Assembly (NCBI GenBank): GCA_902532675.1
Contig: CACAIY010000003.1
Coordinates: 36,321-100,320, forward strand
DNA length: 64,000 bases
Reading direction: 5' to 3'
From: an uncultured SAR86 cluster bacterium
Lineage (GTDB): Bacteria; Pseudomonadota; Gammaproteobacteria; Magnimaribacterales; Magnimaribacteraceae
This document shows positions 25,836 through 35,711 of the stretch, one piece after another. Each line of letters starts with the position of its first letter. Position 1 is the stretch's first letter. The position numbers and the translations under genes were made by a program. The notes below the pieces were generated by a model that was given only the letters and a program-made list of their open reading frames with translations, searched no databases and was not told the origin of the DNA.

Positions 25836-26449
25836 GTAAAGTTAGCCCTCTTGTCGACGGCTTAATTGAAGCTATGCAGTGCTTACCAGGGGTTGGACCT
25901 AAGTCGGCCCAAAGAATGGTTTTACATTTATTAGAAAGGAATAGAGATGGCGGGATTATGTTAGCAGATATAATGGCTAAGGCGATTGAAGGCGTCGGTA
26001 AGTGTAAGAAATGCAGAATATTTACTGAAAGTGAATTTTGTTCTATATGTTCGAACGAGAAGAGAGATAAAAGCTTTATATGTGTTGTTGAATCTGTCTC
26101 TGATGTTTTTGCAATCGAGCAAAGCAATCAATTTAATGGTAACTACTTCATCTTACATGGACATTTATCTCCTATAGATGACATAGGCCCTGAGGAATTG
26201 GCTTTAGATAAATTGTTTAACCTGGCAAAGTCTGAAGAGGTAAAAGAATTAATATTAGCAACAAATTCTACGCTAGAAGGGGAGACAACTTCCCATTATA
26301 TATATGATTATCTTAAAGATTTAGAGGACTTGAAGTTAACTAAACTGGCTCAAGGGGTCCCACTTGGCGGTGAGTTAGAATATGTTGATAGAGGTACAAT
26401 TATGCATGCTTTTAGTGGTAGAGTAGAGTTAAAAGATTTGTCAAAATGA
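25832..26449 (+). CDS. recR: Recombination protein RecR
   Basis: This 205-residue protein helps RecFOR load RecA at single-strand gaps. It shows LIEAMQCLPGVGPKSAQRM (helix-hairpin-helix), the C4 zinc finger CKKCRIFTESEFCSICS, and the Toprim domain starting ICVVESVSDVFAIE with YFILHGHLSPIDDIGPE. It overlaps dnaX by 4 bases (ATGA). The small ybaB/ebfC gene that usually sits between dnaX and recR is missing here. Confidence 0.96.
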   Translation: MSKVSPLVDGLIEAMQCLPGVGPKSAQRMVLHLLERNRDGGIMLADIMAKAIEGVGKCKKCRIFTESEFCSICSNEKRDKSFICVVESVSDVFAIEQSNQFNGNYFILHGHLSPIDDIGPEELALDKLFNLAKSEEVKELILATNSTLEGETTSHYIYDYLKDLEDLKLTKLAQGVPLGGELEYVDRGTIMHAFSGRVELKDLSK

Positions 26450-26862
26450 AAGTTTTTATAGGAATACTTTTAGCAACAATCGTTAATTTCTTAATGGGAG
26501 TGTTGGGACTATATCTTGCAACTTCAACTTTCGTAATAGGTCTTGCACCCAATAATATAAATAGTCTTGAATTATCTACCTTTGATTACATTTTTAGTTT
26601 CTTTTTAAAGTTCTTTGTCATTCTTGTTTTAACTTGGATACTTTATAAAGTTATGCCTTTATTAGACAAACCTAGAAAAAGAGTACTGTTCATCTTTTTC
26701 TTAGGTAGTATTTTTGCTCTATATAATGAAGTGGATTTATTTTGGTCGGATGTAGATTATCTTTGGAGTACTTTAGTAATAATTGCCGAATCAATTAACT
26801 GGTTAATTACAGCATATATACTTTCAAGATTTATTAAGCCTAGGCACTTAGGAGCTCTTTAA
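26446..26862 (+). CDS. Four-helix membrane protein, unknown
   Basis: This 138-residue hydrophobic protein has about four membrane helices (roughly 3-28, 45-68, 77-95 and 105-130), joined by short loops with PLLDKPRKRV as the main basic loop. I do not recognise a family. It overlaps the recR stop by 4 bases (ATGA), so it is translated from the dnaX-recR transcript. Its 3' end overlaps the convergent M20 hydrolase gene by 4 bases. Confidence 0.7.
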   Translation: MKVFIGILLATIVNFLMGVLGLYLATSTFVIGLAPNNINSLELSTFDYIFSFFLKFFVILVLTWILYKVMPLLDKPRKRVLFIFFLGSIFALYNEVDLFWSDVDYLWSTLVIIAESINWLITAYILSRFIKPRHLGAL

Positions 26863-28154
26863 GATTCATTAAATAAATCTAAGGCTGCTCCTGTCATCGC
26901 TTTTACTCCTGTTTCTATAGTAGGTTCTGGGTCAGGTAAAAATAAATCAGAATGTAGTGAAGGAAGGACGATGTCTTCTCTTATAGCTTTTTCATATATT
27001 TTTTTATTTACAGCACCAAGCCAAAATAGAGCAGTTGGAATAATAGGTTCCACTCTTCCAAACATGCCAAAGTCTTCCCCGCCCATAACCGGCGAAACTT
27101 TCTTCACATTATTTTTACCTAAAGTTTTCTCAAAACTTTCTTTAAGCTTCTCTACCAATTGGGGATTATTAAAAACTGCTGGCGTATATTCATCTTTGAG
27201 AGTAACTGTTGGATAGAGTTCTTCTGGTAATCCAGCTGCAATTGCAGTTCCTCTAACTATTCTCTTAATTGAAGAAATAGTTGTATTTCTAACTTCATCT
27301 GTATAAGAACGAAGGGTTAATTGAAGCTTTACTTCGTTAGGTATTACATTATGTTTGGTTCCTCCATGTATTGAGCCAACTGTTACAACTGCTGGGTCAG
27401 TAGGAGCAATTTGCCGACTAACTATGGTTTGTAATTGAGAGATTATTTGAGCAGATAAAACAATAGGATCCTTAGTCGTATGAGGATAGGCTCCGTGACC
27501 ACCTAAACCTTTTACTGTAATGTCCACCGTATCAACATTGGCCATAGCCCATCCAGGTAAATATCCAACTTTTCCAGCTTCCATGCCTGAACTAACATGC
27601 AACGCAAGATTAAAATCAGGTCTTGGAAATCTAGTGAAAAGTCCATCTTTAATCATATTTCTGGCTCCTCCACTTACCTCTTCTGCAGGTTCGAGGATGA
27701 GTATTAAGGTACCGCTCCAATCAGACTTATTTTCTATAAGTTGTTGCGCCGCTCCTATGAGTACTGTCATATGAACATCATGCCCGCACGCGTGCATGGT
27801 GAAGACTTCTTGCCCTTCATCATTTAACGTCTTTGTTCTGCTAGCGTAACTTGCACCTGTCTTTTCTTCAACAGGCAGTCCATCCATATCAGCTCTTAAC
27901 ATTAGGGTTTTTCCTTCACCATTCTTTAATACGGCTACAACACCATTCCCCCCAACATTATTTGTTACTTCATAACCTAACCCTTCAAGGATTAGAGATA
28001 ACTTTTTTGACGTTTCAAATTCTTTATAAGAAAGCTCAGGATTTCTATGTAAATCTTTATACAATTCTAAAAGATTAATATCTGAATTGCTGTTAGTGAA
28101 AGCAGAGGCAGAAAATAAAGCTATTAAAAGTAATTTAAATAATTTCTTATTCAT
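26859..28154 (-). CDS. Secreted M20 family amidohydrolase
   Basis: This 431-residue zinc hydrolase of the M20D (hippurate hydrolase/IAA-amino acid hydrolase) group has a signal peptide (about 1-20), LHRNPELSYKEFET, LRADMDGLPVEEKTG, and the metal region MHACGHDVHMTVLIGAA. EPAEEVSGGARNMI carries the catalytic Glu pair, and SPVMGGEDFGMF lies near the C-terminus. It removes an acyl group from an N-acylated amino acid or similar amide, probably in the periplasm. It stands alone, convergent with the recR operon and divergent from dcd. Confidence 0.92.
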   Translation of the reverse strand: MNKKLFKLLLIALFSASAFTNSNSDINLLELYKDLHRNPELSYKEFETSKKLSLILEGLGYEVTNNVGGNGVVAVLKNGEGKTLMLRADMDGLPVEEKTGASYASRTKTLNDEGQEVFTMHACGHDVHMTVLIGAAQQLIENKSDWSGTLILILEPAEEVSGGARNMIKDGLFTRFPRPDFNLALHVSSGMEAGKVGYLPGWAMANVDTVDITVKGLGGHGAYPHTTKDPIVLSAQIISQLQTIVSRQIAPTDPAVVTVGSIHGGTKHNVIPNEVKLQLTLRSYTDEVRNTTISSIKRIVRGTAIAAGLPEELYPTVTLKDEYTPAVFNNPQLVEKLKESFEKTLGKNNVKKVSPVMGGEDFGMFGRVEPIIPTALFWLGAVNKKIYEKAIREDIVLPSLHSDLFLPDPEPTIETGVKAMTGAALDLFNES

Positions 28155-28226
28155 AAAAATATATGTTTTTTTAAAATGTTCCAGAAAGTATCATACCTTA
28201 ACTAGTAAGTATAAAAATTATAATTA

Positions 28227-28796
28227 ATGAGCATCAAATCTGATAAGTGGATAAGAAAAATGGCCGAAGATCATAAATTGATTGAGCCCTTTGAAGCCGG
28301 TCAGATCAGGAAAGACGAAAAAGAAAATAGGCTTATTTCATACGGTACCTCTTCTTACGGTTACGATGTTAGATGTTCAAATGAGTTTAAGGTATTTACT
28401 AATATTCATTCAGCAACTGTAGACCCTAAGAATTTTGATGAAAATAGTTTTGTAGACGTTGTTGATGATGTTTGCGTCATACCTCCAAATTCTTTTGCGC
28501 TCGCAAGTACTATAGAATATTTTAAGATTCCCAGAAACGTATTAACGATATGCCTTGGTAAATCAACCTATGCCAGATGCGGGATCATAGTTAATGTTAC
28601 ACCTTTAGAGCCAGAGTGGGAGGGTCATGTAACTTTGGAGTTTTCAAACACCACCAGCCTTCCAGCAAAAATATATGCAAATGAAGGCGTAGCCCAAATG
28701 CTTTTCTTAGAATCCGATGAAGAGTGTGAAGTAAGTTATAAAGATAGAGGCGGGAAGTATCAAGGTCAAAAGGGAGTAACTTTACCTAAAGCTTAG
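28227..28796 (+). CDS. dcd: dCTP deaminase
   Basis: This 189-residue enzyme converts dCTP to dUTP. It has [18 protein letters not shown], the conserved [17 protein letters not shown], and the catalytic segment [33 protein letters not shown] with the essential Glu in LEPEWEG. The C-terminal [12 protein letters not shown] closes the nucleotide site. The length matches the monofunctional proteobacterial enzyme. Its stop overlaps that of the convergent DUF3108 gene by 4 bases. Confidence 0.96.
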   Translation: MSIKSDKWIRKMAEDHKLIEPFEAGQIRKDEKENRLISYGTSSYGYDVRCSNEFKVFTNIHSATVDPKNFDENSFVDVVDDVCVIPPNSFALASTIEYFKIPRNVLTICLGKSTYARCGIIVNVTPLEPEWEGHVTLEFSNTTSLPAKIYANEGVAQMLFLESDEECEVSYKDRGGKYQGQKGVTLPKA

Positions 28797-29494
28797 TCAA
28801 TTTCTTTGAAGGATTTCATCTCAACTGTTATTGGTCTTCTTCCATCATCATTAAATATTTTTATAACTGAAAAATCTAGTTCTGGAGCAAGCCAAAATAC
28901 TTGAGATTTAGCTTCATCTTCTTCATACCTTCGAGAAACTTTGTAAGCTAAATAATTACCTAAAGGAGTTTCCACTCTTTCTGGATTTTCTTGTATATCA
29001 AAGATCCTTTCTTTAATTAAACCTCTCCAGAAAACCTTATATTTCAAAATTTTAGGAATATTCTCTAAATCTAACTTCCTAAAGTCCAGACGTAGTTGTA
29101 GTTGGGCCGAACTAGGCCCTAAAACTTTTTCTTCTAGGACAACTGAACCTTTATCTTTTTTTTCTATATAACTAACTTTATTTTCGTCCCAGTTAAAAAC
29201 AGCCGACGCGTTGTATTTCCTCATTAAAATAACTTTCATGGAGAAGTTATATTCAATAGGCCTAATAAAGTTATCCTCTAGATAAAAATATTCAATTTCT
29301 TCTCTGTTTACTATTCTTCCTCCGTCTAAATATGATCTTAATTTCCACTTACCATCCTTTAATTGAATCATTTCTACTTCCATTTCCCCTACATTACTTT
29401 CTAGAGTAGCAATAGATTGTTTTATGGGGTTATCTGAAGCCCTAAAACTTGCAATATTTGTTATCAAGGCTAGTGCTAAGAATATCTTGATCAT
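28793..29494 (-). CDS. DUF3108 domain protein, secreted
   Basis: This 233-residue protein has a signal peptide (about 1-18) and a beta-rich domain with repeated hydrophobic strands, including [35 protein letters not shown] and [16 protein letters not shown]. The pattern and its place directly downstream of purN are typical of DUF3108 in Gammaproteobacteria. Function is unknown; an envelope location is inferred from the signal peptide. It overlaps the purN stop by 4 bases, so it belongs to the purMN operon. Confidence 0.85.
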   Translation of the reverse strand: MIKIFLALALITNIASFRASDNPIKQSIATLESNVGEMEVEMIQLKDGKWKLRSYLDGGRIVNREEIEYFYLEDNFIRPIEYNFSMKVILMRKYNASAVFNWDENKVSYIEKKDKGSVVLEEKVLGPSSAQLQLRLDFRKLDLENIPKILKYKVFWRGLIKERIFDIQENPERVETPLGNYLAYKVSRRYEEDEAKSQVFWLAPELDFSVIKIFNDDGRRPITVEMKSFKEID

Positions 29495-30096
29495 TTTTTT
29501 ATTACCTTACCTTCTTTAAATGCCATTTTACCATCAGCAATTTGCTTAATCACTAAAGGGTAAATTTCATGTTCTATTTTATGAATTTGCTCTTCAAGCT
29601 TATTTACATCTTTGGTAGTTACTTCTATTTCCGATTGAGCGCATATAGGCCCTCCATCCAAAGTCTTGTCCACATAGTGGACGGTAACTCCATGGTAAGA
29701 GTCTTCATTTTCAATTACCTTCTTGTGGGTCTCTAATCCAGGATACTTTGGTAACAGAGAAGGGTGGATATTAATTAATCTACCTATATATTTATCAACA
29801 AAAACTTTGCTTAATATTCTCATAAAACCTGCTAAAACAATTAAATCAGGACTATAACCCTCTAAGATTTTGATAAGTCTTTGATCAAAATCTTCTCTGT
29901 TATCAAATTTTGTATGGTCTATAAAATGATTATCGATAGAAGCCTTTTCTGCTCTCTCTAAGCCAAACGCATTTTGCTTATTACTGATAACGCAATTTAT
30001 ATCAATAATGCTTTCTTCTTTCATAAAGTTATCAATCAAGGCTTGCAGATTAGAGCCATTGCCAGATATTAAGACAGCGACCTTAAAGGTTTTCAT
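29491..30096 (-). CDS. purN: Phosphoribosylglycinamide formyltransferase
   Basis: This 201-residue enzyme adds the formyl group from 10-formyl-THF to glycinamide ribonucleotide in purine synthesis. The motifs are VAVLISGNGSNLQALID at the N-terminus, VLAGFMRIL, and the catalytic stretch LINIHPSLLPKYPGLETHKK with Asn, His and downstream Asp in HYVDKTLDGGPICAQ. It is 6 bases downstream of purM and overlaps the DUF3108 gene. Confidence 0.95.
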   Translation of the reverse strand: MKTFKVAVLISGNGSNLQALIDNFMKEESIIDINCVISNKQNAFGLERAEKASIDNHFIDHTKFDNREDFDQRLIKILEGYSPDLIVLAGFMRILSKVFVDKYIGRLINIHPSLLPKYPGLETHKKVIENEDSYHGVTVHYVDKTLDGGPICAQSEIEVTTKDVNKLEEQIHKIEHEIYPLVIKQIADGKMAFKEGKVIKK

Positions 30097-30102
30097 ATAA
30101 AT

Positions 30103-31155
30103 TTAGACAAAGTTTAATTCAGGTTCGTTCCCTTGTTTTTCAGAAACAGCACCTATAGTTTTTGCATAAAAAGAACTTTGATTAAGAGTGTCTAGTGCCA
30201 TTTCTTCATCTTCAGGAGAGACGGCAATAATTAATCCAATTCCACAATTAAAGGTCTTTAACATATTTTCCTCAGATAGTTTGGCCGTATCTTGGATCCA
30301 TTTGAAGTATTTATAAGCAGGCCAGTCGCTAAAGTTAAATGTTATATCGACTTTCTGATTTTTATTTAGCATTCGAGGAATATTTTCAAAAAAACCGCCT
30401 CCTGTTATATGAGCTATAGAGCTAATCATTAATAATTTACTTAAATTTAGAACTTCTTGAACATATATATTTGTTGGTTTAAGCAAGATTGTCCCTAATC
30501 TTTCGCCCTCAATATCATCGTCTAAAGAAATCTTGTAGTTTTCAAGGACTCTTCTAATTAGTGAGAATCCATTTGAATGGAAACCTGATGAAGAAACACC
30601 AATAAGCACATCCCCATTTTTTGGACCATTCGTTCCTATCATTTTTTCTTCATCAACCACACCTAAAGAAAATCCAGCTAAATCAAAACTATTGTCTGGG
30701 AAACTGCCTGGATGTTCAGCCGTCTCACCGCCCACCAACGAACAATTAGCCATTGTGCAGCCTGTAGCTATTCCTTCTATCACTTTACTGGCCGTATCAA
30801 CCTGTAATTTATCTGTTACGTAGTAATCTAAAAACAATAAAGGTTCTGCACCACACACGACTAGATCGTTAACACACATTGCCACTAAATCTATCCCTAA
30901 ATTTTCAAATTTATTTTCTGATTTCGCTATTTCAATCTTTGTTCCAACGCCATCTGTGCAAGTAACTAGAAGAGGGTTCTCAATATGCGAAGGAATTCTA
31001 CTTATTGCTGAAAATGAACCTAACCCAGAAAGTATTTCAGGTCTTTTAGTTTTTTTTACGTAAGGCTTAATTCTTTTTACTAGTTCGTAACCGGCATCTA
31101 CATCTACACCAGATTTCTTATAGTCTAATTGTGAATCTTTATTGTCTGAAGTCAT
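30103..31155 (-). CDS. purM: Phosphoribosylaminoimidazole synthetase (AIR synthetase)
   Basis: This 350-residue ATP-dependent enzyme closes FGAM to AIR. It has LDYKKSGVDVDAGYELVKRI, the GLGSFSAI segment, LVTCTDGVGTKIEIA, MCVNDLVVCGAEPLLFLDYY, CSLVGGETAEHPG and ISSIAHITGGGFFENIPRML, all characteristic. It is first in the purM-purN-DUF3108 operon and divergent from the DUF2066-phosphatidyltransferase-hda operon, a very common gammaproteobacterial arrangement. Confidence 0.96.
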   Translation of the reverse strand: MTSDNKDSQLDYKKSGVDVDAGYELVKRIKPYVKKTKRPEILSGLGSFSAISRIPSHIENPLLVTCTDGVGTKIEIAKSENKFENLGIDLVAMCVNDLVVCGAEPLLFLDYYVTDKLQVDTASKVIEGIATGCTMANCSLVGGETAEHPGSFPDNSFDLAGFSLGVVDEEKMIGTNGPKNGDVLIGVSSSGFHSNGFSLIRRVLENYKISLDDDIEGERLGTILLKPTNIYVQEVLNLSKLLMISSIAHITGGGFFENIPRMLNKNQKVDITFNFSDWPAYKYFKWIQDTAKLSEENMLKTFNCGIGLIIAVSPEDEEMALDTLNQSSFYAKTIGAVSEKQGNEPELNFV

Positions 31156-31220
31156 CGACTTGTAATTGAATTTAGCTTATTTTAACAATCTTAGAACAAT
31201 ACTTCTGAAATAAATGAGAA

Positions 31221-32237
31221 ATGATTAAAAAAATATTTATTATTTATATACTTATATTTTCTTTCTCTTTAATAGAAAGTTGCGAGGTTTACGGCCTAAA
31301 GAATACTTATGAAGTTGAGACTGCACTTAATGGTACTGATAAAGCATCTATTGAAGAAGGAATGCAAGACGCATTAAAGAACCTTATGGTTAGAATAACT
31401 GGTAGTACTACAGTAGCTTTAGATCGAAAGCTTAATACGCTATATAGAAACCCAGAACAATACATCAATCAATACAAGCTTAATTCTTCTGACGGAGCTA
31501 TTAATGCTACTTTCTTTTTTGAAGGAAATAAGATAAGACATTTTCTTTCAGATAACCAATTACCACTTTGGCTCTCTAAAGAATCAATCGTAATGACTTA
31601 TATTCCTTGTCAACTCAAATCTTCTATCAATCTTTTAGATACTGTTGATAGAGAATCGTGCAATATTCTTAAAGAAAATTTATCAAGCCTTTCTGAAAAG
31701 AGGGTTGTTGCATTGGCCTATCCTATCTTAGATTTTAGAGATCTCAATTATTTAGACTCTTTAAGCTCTGTTTCTTACTCTGCATTTATGAATAATACGA
31801 TTAGGAGGTACGGTTTAGAAAACTGGATTGTTTGCCTTATAAAAGATGATTTTGGAATAATGTTGGAAGAAGCAGAATGTTTCTCTTCGCTTTCTAAGAA
31901 GGTTAATAATTTAGATAAAACTTTCAATAGTTTAATAAATAACATTAACTTAAGAAAAAGTTTAGTAGTTAACAAAAAAGAAAAGATAAATAGTAGAGTT
32001 TCTATAGAAGGTGTTTTCGATTACTTTGCACTTGAAAAAATTACAGACGAACTTAGATCACAGATTATCGTTACCGATTTAAATCTAGAGAGCATCAATA
32101 GAGACTCAATTAATTATGAAATTTCTACCTTTGGGAATGTAGAAGACTTAGAGAACCTTTTGGACATTAATTCAAATTTTATTCAGCTAGAAGGTTCTTC
32201 AAGAAATAAATTAATATACAAATATTTGGATATCTAA
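31221..32237 (+). CDS. DUF2066 domain protein, secreted
   Basis: This 338-residue protein has a hydrophobic N-terminal signal (about 3-20) and an N-terminal half typical of DUF2066: TDKASIEEGMQDALKNLMVRITGST followed by a NAFFFEGNKIRHFL-like segment, here NATFFFEGNKIRHFLSDNQLPLW. The C-terminal half is poorly conserved. The role of DUF2066 is unknown. The gene is divergent from purM and directly upstream of the CDP-alcohol phosphatidyltransferase and hda, as in many Gammaproteobacteria, though there the middle gene is often perM. Confidence 0.82.
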   Translation: MIKKIFIIYILIFSFSLIESCEVYGLKNTYEVETALNGTDKASIEEGMQDALKNLMVRITGSTTVALDRKLNTLYRNPEQYINQYKLNSSDGAINATFFFEGNKIRHFLSDNQLPLWLSKESIVMTYIPCQLKSSINLLDTVDRESCNILKENLSSLSEKRVVALAYPILDFRDLNYLDSLSSVSYSAFMNNTIRRYGLENWIVCLIKDDFGIMLEEAECFSSLSKKVNNLDKTFNSLINNINLRKSLVVNKKEKINSRVSIEGVFDYFALEKITDELRSQIIVTDLNLESINRDSINYEISTFGNVEDLENLLDINSNFIQLEGSSRNKLIYKYLDI

Positions 32238-32239
32238 AT

Positions 32240-32785
32240 ATGTTATCAGTTATACCTAATTTAATAACAGGCTTAAGGTTTATATTAGTAATACCAATAA
32301 GTGTATCTATTTATCAAGGGAATTATTTAATGGCCTTGGTTCTTTTTATAGTGGCTGGCCTTTCTGATGGTTTAGATGGCTATTTAGCTAGAAGATTTAA
32401 CTGGACCAGTGAATTTGGACAATTTGCCGACCCTTTAGCTGATAAATGTCTTATTTTAGCTACTCTTTTAGCTTTAGCCTTTTCTGAAAGATTACCTTTA
32501 TGGTTTGTTTACACCATGCTGACTAGGGATGGACTTGTTTTAATAGGATCTATGCTGTACTTGCTTCTTTTCGATAGCAATCAAGCTTCGTCTAATAGAT
32601 GGGGTAAGCATTACACTGGATGGACTATAGCATTATTCATAATAGTTCTTATGGGCTCTTCTTTTAGTTTTCTTCCTTGGTTCGTAGAATGGATTGCGAT
32701 GTCAGGTGTTCTAATTTTTATAGTCCTTAGTTTAGGTTCTTACTTCAACAAAGAAGGCAGGGACATATTTAGAAAAATCATATGA
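32240..32785 (+). CDS. CDP-alcohol phosphatidyltransferase (PgsA-like)
   Basis: This 181-residue integral membrane enzyme has the CDP-alcohol phosphotransferase motif: SDGLDGYLARRFN then GQFADPLADK, matching DG(x2)AR(x8)G(x3)D(x3)D at about residues 42-68. It transfers a phosphatidyl group from CDP-diacylglycerol to an alcohol, perhaps glycerol-3-phosphate for phosphatidylglycerol synthesis. A second copy elsewhere cannot be excluded, so pgsA is not assigned. It starts 3 bases after the DUF2066 gene and overlaps hda by 4 bases. Confidence 0.9.
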   Translation: MLSVIPNLITGLRFILVIPISVSIYQGNYLMALVLFIVAGLSDGLDGYLARRFNWTSEFGQFADPLADKCLILATLLALAFSERLPLWFVYTMLTRDGLVLIGSMLYLLLFDSNQASSNRWGKHYTGWTIALFIIVLMGSSFSFLPWFVEWIAMSGVLIFIVLSLGSYFNKEGRDIFRKII

Positions 32786-33492
32786 ATAAGTTTCCAGAGC
32801 AACTTCATTTGAAAGTGCAATTAGATGATTCAATAAGCCTTGATAAGTTTATTGAATGTGATTCAACAAAAGACTTTTTAAATATTTTACGCAAAACAAC
32901 TGAAGACTCTTCTGTTTCTAGCTTTTATTTAATTTGGGGTGATGAAGGAAGAGGTAAGTCTTATGTGATGCAAGGGTTGCATAGAAAGTATTTAGATGTC
33001 GGTAAACAAACTTTCCATTTTTCTTTTAGAGATAAAAGAGTGGCTTCAACTGAGATTCTTTCGAATCTCGATTCTTTAGAGGCACTATTTATCGAAGACT
33101 TGGAGCTAATGGAAATCTCAGAAGATTGGGAGAAGGCAATGTTTAACTTGATCAATGAATGCCGCATTAGCGGAACTAAAATTTATCTTTCTTCCAATAC
33201 AGTTCCTAAAGATTTACCGATTAGTCTCAAAGACCTTGCCTCCCGTTTATCTTCTTTTACAGCAATTGAGTTGCCTGAAATTACTGAGGAAGAAAAAATA
33301 CAAGCCTTGTTACAATCTGCTAAAAGAAAAGGATTTGTGCTAGATGACAAAACCATAAAATATATTATTAACTATACTTCAAGAAGCTTATCTGACTTAT
33401 TAAGGCTGTTGAATGAATTGGATAGTTTCTCCTTGCAGAAGAAGAAAAAGATTTCTTCTTCTTTAGTAAGGGAGATGGTAAGTGCTAAATAA
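32782..33492 (+). CDS. hda: DnaA-related regulator Hda
   Basis: This 236-residue protein corresponds to DnaA domain III without the DNA-binding domain IV, the architecture of Hda. The nucleotide loop reads IWGDEGRGKSYVMQGLHRKY, Walker B is ALFIEDLELM, and the sensor part is ISGTKIYLSSN with LASRLSSFTAIELPEI. Hda with the sliding clamp stimulates ATP hydrolysis by DnaA to limit re-initiation. The clamp-binding N-terminus (FPEQLHLKV) matches the usual QLxLxx peptide. Its end overlaps the convergent sppA by 8 bases. Confidence 0.9.
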   Translation: MNKFPEQLHLKVQLDDSISLDKFIECDSTKDFLNILRKTTEDSSVSSFYLIWGDEGRGKSYVMQGLHRKYLDVGKQTFHFSFRDKRVASTEILSNLDSLEALFIEDLELMEISEDWEKAMFNLINECRISGTKIYLSSNTVPKDLPISLKDLASRLSSFTAIELPEITEEEKIQALLQSAKRKGFVLDDKTIKYIINYTSRSLSDLLRLLNELDSFSLQKKKKISSSLVREMVSAK

Positions 33493-35320
33493 GGCAGTTT
33501 TCACACCTCACATATAAACCTTTAGGGTCATTAAACCTATCTATTTCCTTTAAAGAATTAATAGACTCTTTAAGGATAAGGTTCTCTCTTATAACCTCAG
33601 GAATTAATAATTTAAGGCCAGATGAGAAATTTTCAATTAACTGCTGCCGCCAATCTATCTTTTGCGTAGGGTAATAAGTAATAAAGTCTTTAAGTTCTGC
33701 AATTTGAGCAGCTCTTTCAATTGCTTCATTTAGATTTCCTAGATTATCCACTAAACCCAATTCAAGTGCAGTGCTACCAGCCCAAACTCTACCTTGTGCA
33801 ATTTCATCAACTTGTTGAATGGTTATGCCTCTAGCTTCACTGACTAGGCTTAAGAATCTTTCATATCCGTACTCTATTTCCTTTTGCATTATCCTAGAAA
33901 GAGCAGGGTCTAAAGGTTGTGTTACATTACCGGATAAATCTATTGACGAGGTTTTAACACCATCGCTGCTGATTCCAATCTTATCTAGAGCTCTGTTAAT
34001 GGTAGGCATAATTCCAAATATGCCTATAGATCCTGTAATAGTGTTATGAGATGCCCAAATTTCATGTGCATTGGCAGATATCCAATAACCCCCAGAAGCT
34101 GCGACATTGCCCATCGAGGCTATAATTGTTATATCTTTTTCCTTAGCCGCAACCAACTCTTGTCTTATTAATTCTGAAGCAAACACTCCTCCACCCCCAG
34201 AATCTACTCTTAATACAATTGCTTTGACGTTTTCATTTTCGTGAGCTTCTTTGATGAGATTAGAAGTAGAGTCACCCCCAATAGTTCCAGGAGGTTGTGT
34301 ACCATCAACTATTGTCCCTCTTGCAATAATGACAGCTATTTCATTCTCTGACTTGTTAATTTCTTTTTCAGATTGAATTAATTGAAAATATTCAAAACCA
34401 GAGATTTGGGAAAAAGTTTTTTTGTTTTCAGACTCTCCAAATTTATTTTTTAGATACTCTCTTTGTTCTCTTCGGCTTAAAAGGCTGTCTATCAGTCCAT
34501 AAGATAATAAGGCTTGTCCTGTTCCTTCCTTAGATTCAGATATAACTTTATCAGCGTTATCCACTAAATATTGAATATCTTTAGGTAGCAAACCCCTATT
34601 TTCCGCAACTACTTTTTTCCATGAATCCCAAAGCACATCCAAGTATGCAAGATTAGCTTTTTTAGCCGCTTCCGACATATCGTTTCTTAGGTAAGGTTCT
34701 ACAGCAGACTTGTATGTCCCAACTCTGAATATATTAAAATCTATCTTTAGTTTATCTAGAAAAGATTTGAAATATAGTTTAGACCTTCCAAAACCATCTA
34801 TAAAAAGATAACCATCAGGATTCATAATAATTTCGTCAGCAAAAGAGGCTAAATAAAATGCACTTCTGCTGTAACTATCTCCAACGGCCACTAACTTCTT
34901 ACCTGAGCCTTTAACTTTCAGTAAAGCATTTCCTACATCAAACAAAACCGCTTGCCCAGTTCCTTCAATATTATCTAATTTCAAGACGATATCTGTTACT
35001 CTTTTATCTTTAGAAGCTGACTCTAAAACTTCCAGTAAATCACCAACATATAACTCTGTAGGCAACTGACCTCTGATGGAGGCTAGAGGATCATTAGAAC
35101 CTGCTACTTGTTCAACAATAGGACCGGGAGGGCTTATTACTAAAGCCTTACCAGAAGGGTCTTCAAAATCTTTAGTGAAGAAAGAGGCTATAAAAGAAAT
35201 TAACGCCACTAGTACAACTATTAAAAATAGGCTGTTTAAGGTTAGAAAAAATAATTCTCCAGAAAAAAGCCAAGAAAAAGGATTTTCCTTTAATCTCTTA
35301 ATAAAACTCTTTTGTTCCAT
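33485..35320 (-). CDS. sppA: Signal peptide peptidase SppA, 67K type
   Basis: This 611-residue double-domain protease has an N-terminal membrane anchor (about 24-48). The N-terminal half holds the catalytic Lys in RVGTYKSAVEP, and the C-terminal half holds the nucleophile Ser in MGNVAASGGYWISA, followed by HNTITGSIGIFG. Length and the tail FNDPKGLYVRCENC are typical of the long gammaproteobacterial form, which degrades leftover signal peptides in the inner membrane. It lies 18 bases downstream of the arsC-like gene on the same strand. Confidence 0.95.
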   Translation of the reverse strand: MEQKSFIKRLKENPFSWLFSGELFFLTLNSLFLIVVLVALISFIASFFTKDFEDPSGKALVISPPGPIVEQVAGSNDPLASIRGQLPTELYVGDLLEVLESASKDKRVTDIVLKLDNIEGTGQAVLFDVGNALLKVKGSGKKLVAVGDSYSRSAFYLASFADEIIMNPDGYLFIDGFGRSKLYFKSFLDKLKIDFNIFRVGTYKSAVEPYLRNDMSEAAKKANLAYLDVLWDSWKKVVAENRGLLPKDIQYLVDNADKVISESKEGTGQALLSYGLIDSLLSRREQREYLKNKFGESENKKTFSQISGFEYFQLIQSEKEINKSENEIAVIIARGTIVDGTQPPGTIGGDSTSNLIKEAHENENVKAIVLRVDSGGGGVFASELIRQELVAAKEKDITIIASMGNVAASGGYWISANAHEIWASHNTITGSIGIFGIMPTINRALDKIGISSDGVKTSSIDLSGNVTQPLDPALSRIMQKEIEYGYERFLSLVSEARGITIQQVDEIAQGRVWAGSTALELGLVDNLGNLNEAIERAAQIAELKDFITYYPTQKIDWRQQLIENFSSGLKLLIPEVIRENLILKESINSLKEIDRFNDPKGLYVRCENCLI

Positions 35321-35338
35321 AAAAATACCTTTTAATTT

Positions 35339-35689
35339 TTATAATAAAGATAATACATTCTCAGGAGGTCTTCCTATAATAGCTTTATCGTCTTTTACAA
35401 CTATAGGTCTTTCGATAAGCTTAGGGTTTTCTGACATAAAAGTAATTAACTCGTTTTCCTTTAAACTCTGATCTTTTATGTTTAGAAGTTTATATTCCTC
35501 TTCACCCTTTCTAATTATATCTCTAGAACTAAGACCTAATTTCTGTAATATCGATTTTACTTCTTCTGCAGATGGAGGAGTTTCAAGATAGAGAACAATC
35601 TTAGTATCGACATTTTGCTCATTAAGAATTTCTAGAGTTTGTCTAGATTTGCTACACCTTGGGTTATGGTAAATGATAAAATCACTCAT
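35339..35689 (-). CDS. arsC: ArsC family reductase
   Basis: This 116-residue thioredoxin-fold protein has the arsenate reductase motif IYHNPRCSKSRQTLEIL with the catalytic Cys12, the KGEEEYK region that replaces the middle Arg contact, and IERPIVVKDDKAIIGRPPE with conserved Arg residues. The family is glutathione/glutaredoxin-linked arsenate reductase, although some members have other thiol roles (Spx/YffB). No arsenite efflux gene or ArsR is adjacent, so an arsenic role is not certain. It is divergent from the TlpA-like gene. Confidence 0.88.
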   Translation of the reverse strand: MSDFIIYHNPRCSKSRQTLEILNEQNVDTKIVLYLETPPSAEEVKSILQKLGLSSRDIIRKGEEEYKLLNIKDQSLKENELITFMSENPKLIERPIVVKDDKAIIGRPPENVLSLL

Positions 35690-35711
35690 AATTGTCTAAT
35701 TAAATTTCTTT

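Noticed and set aside
35339-35689. Arsenic resistance island
   Set aside because: Only a lone arsC-like gene; no arsR, arsB or acr3 nearby.
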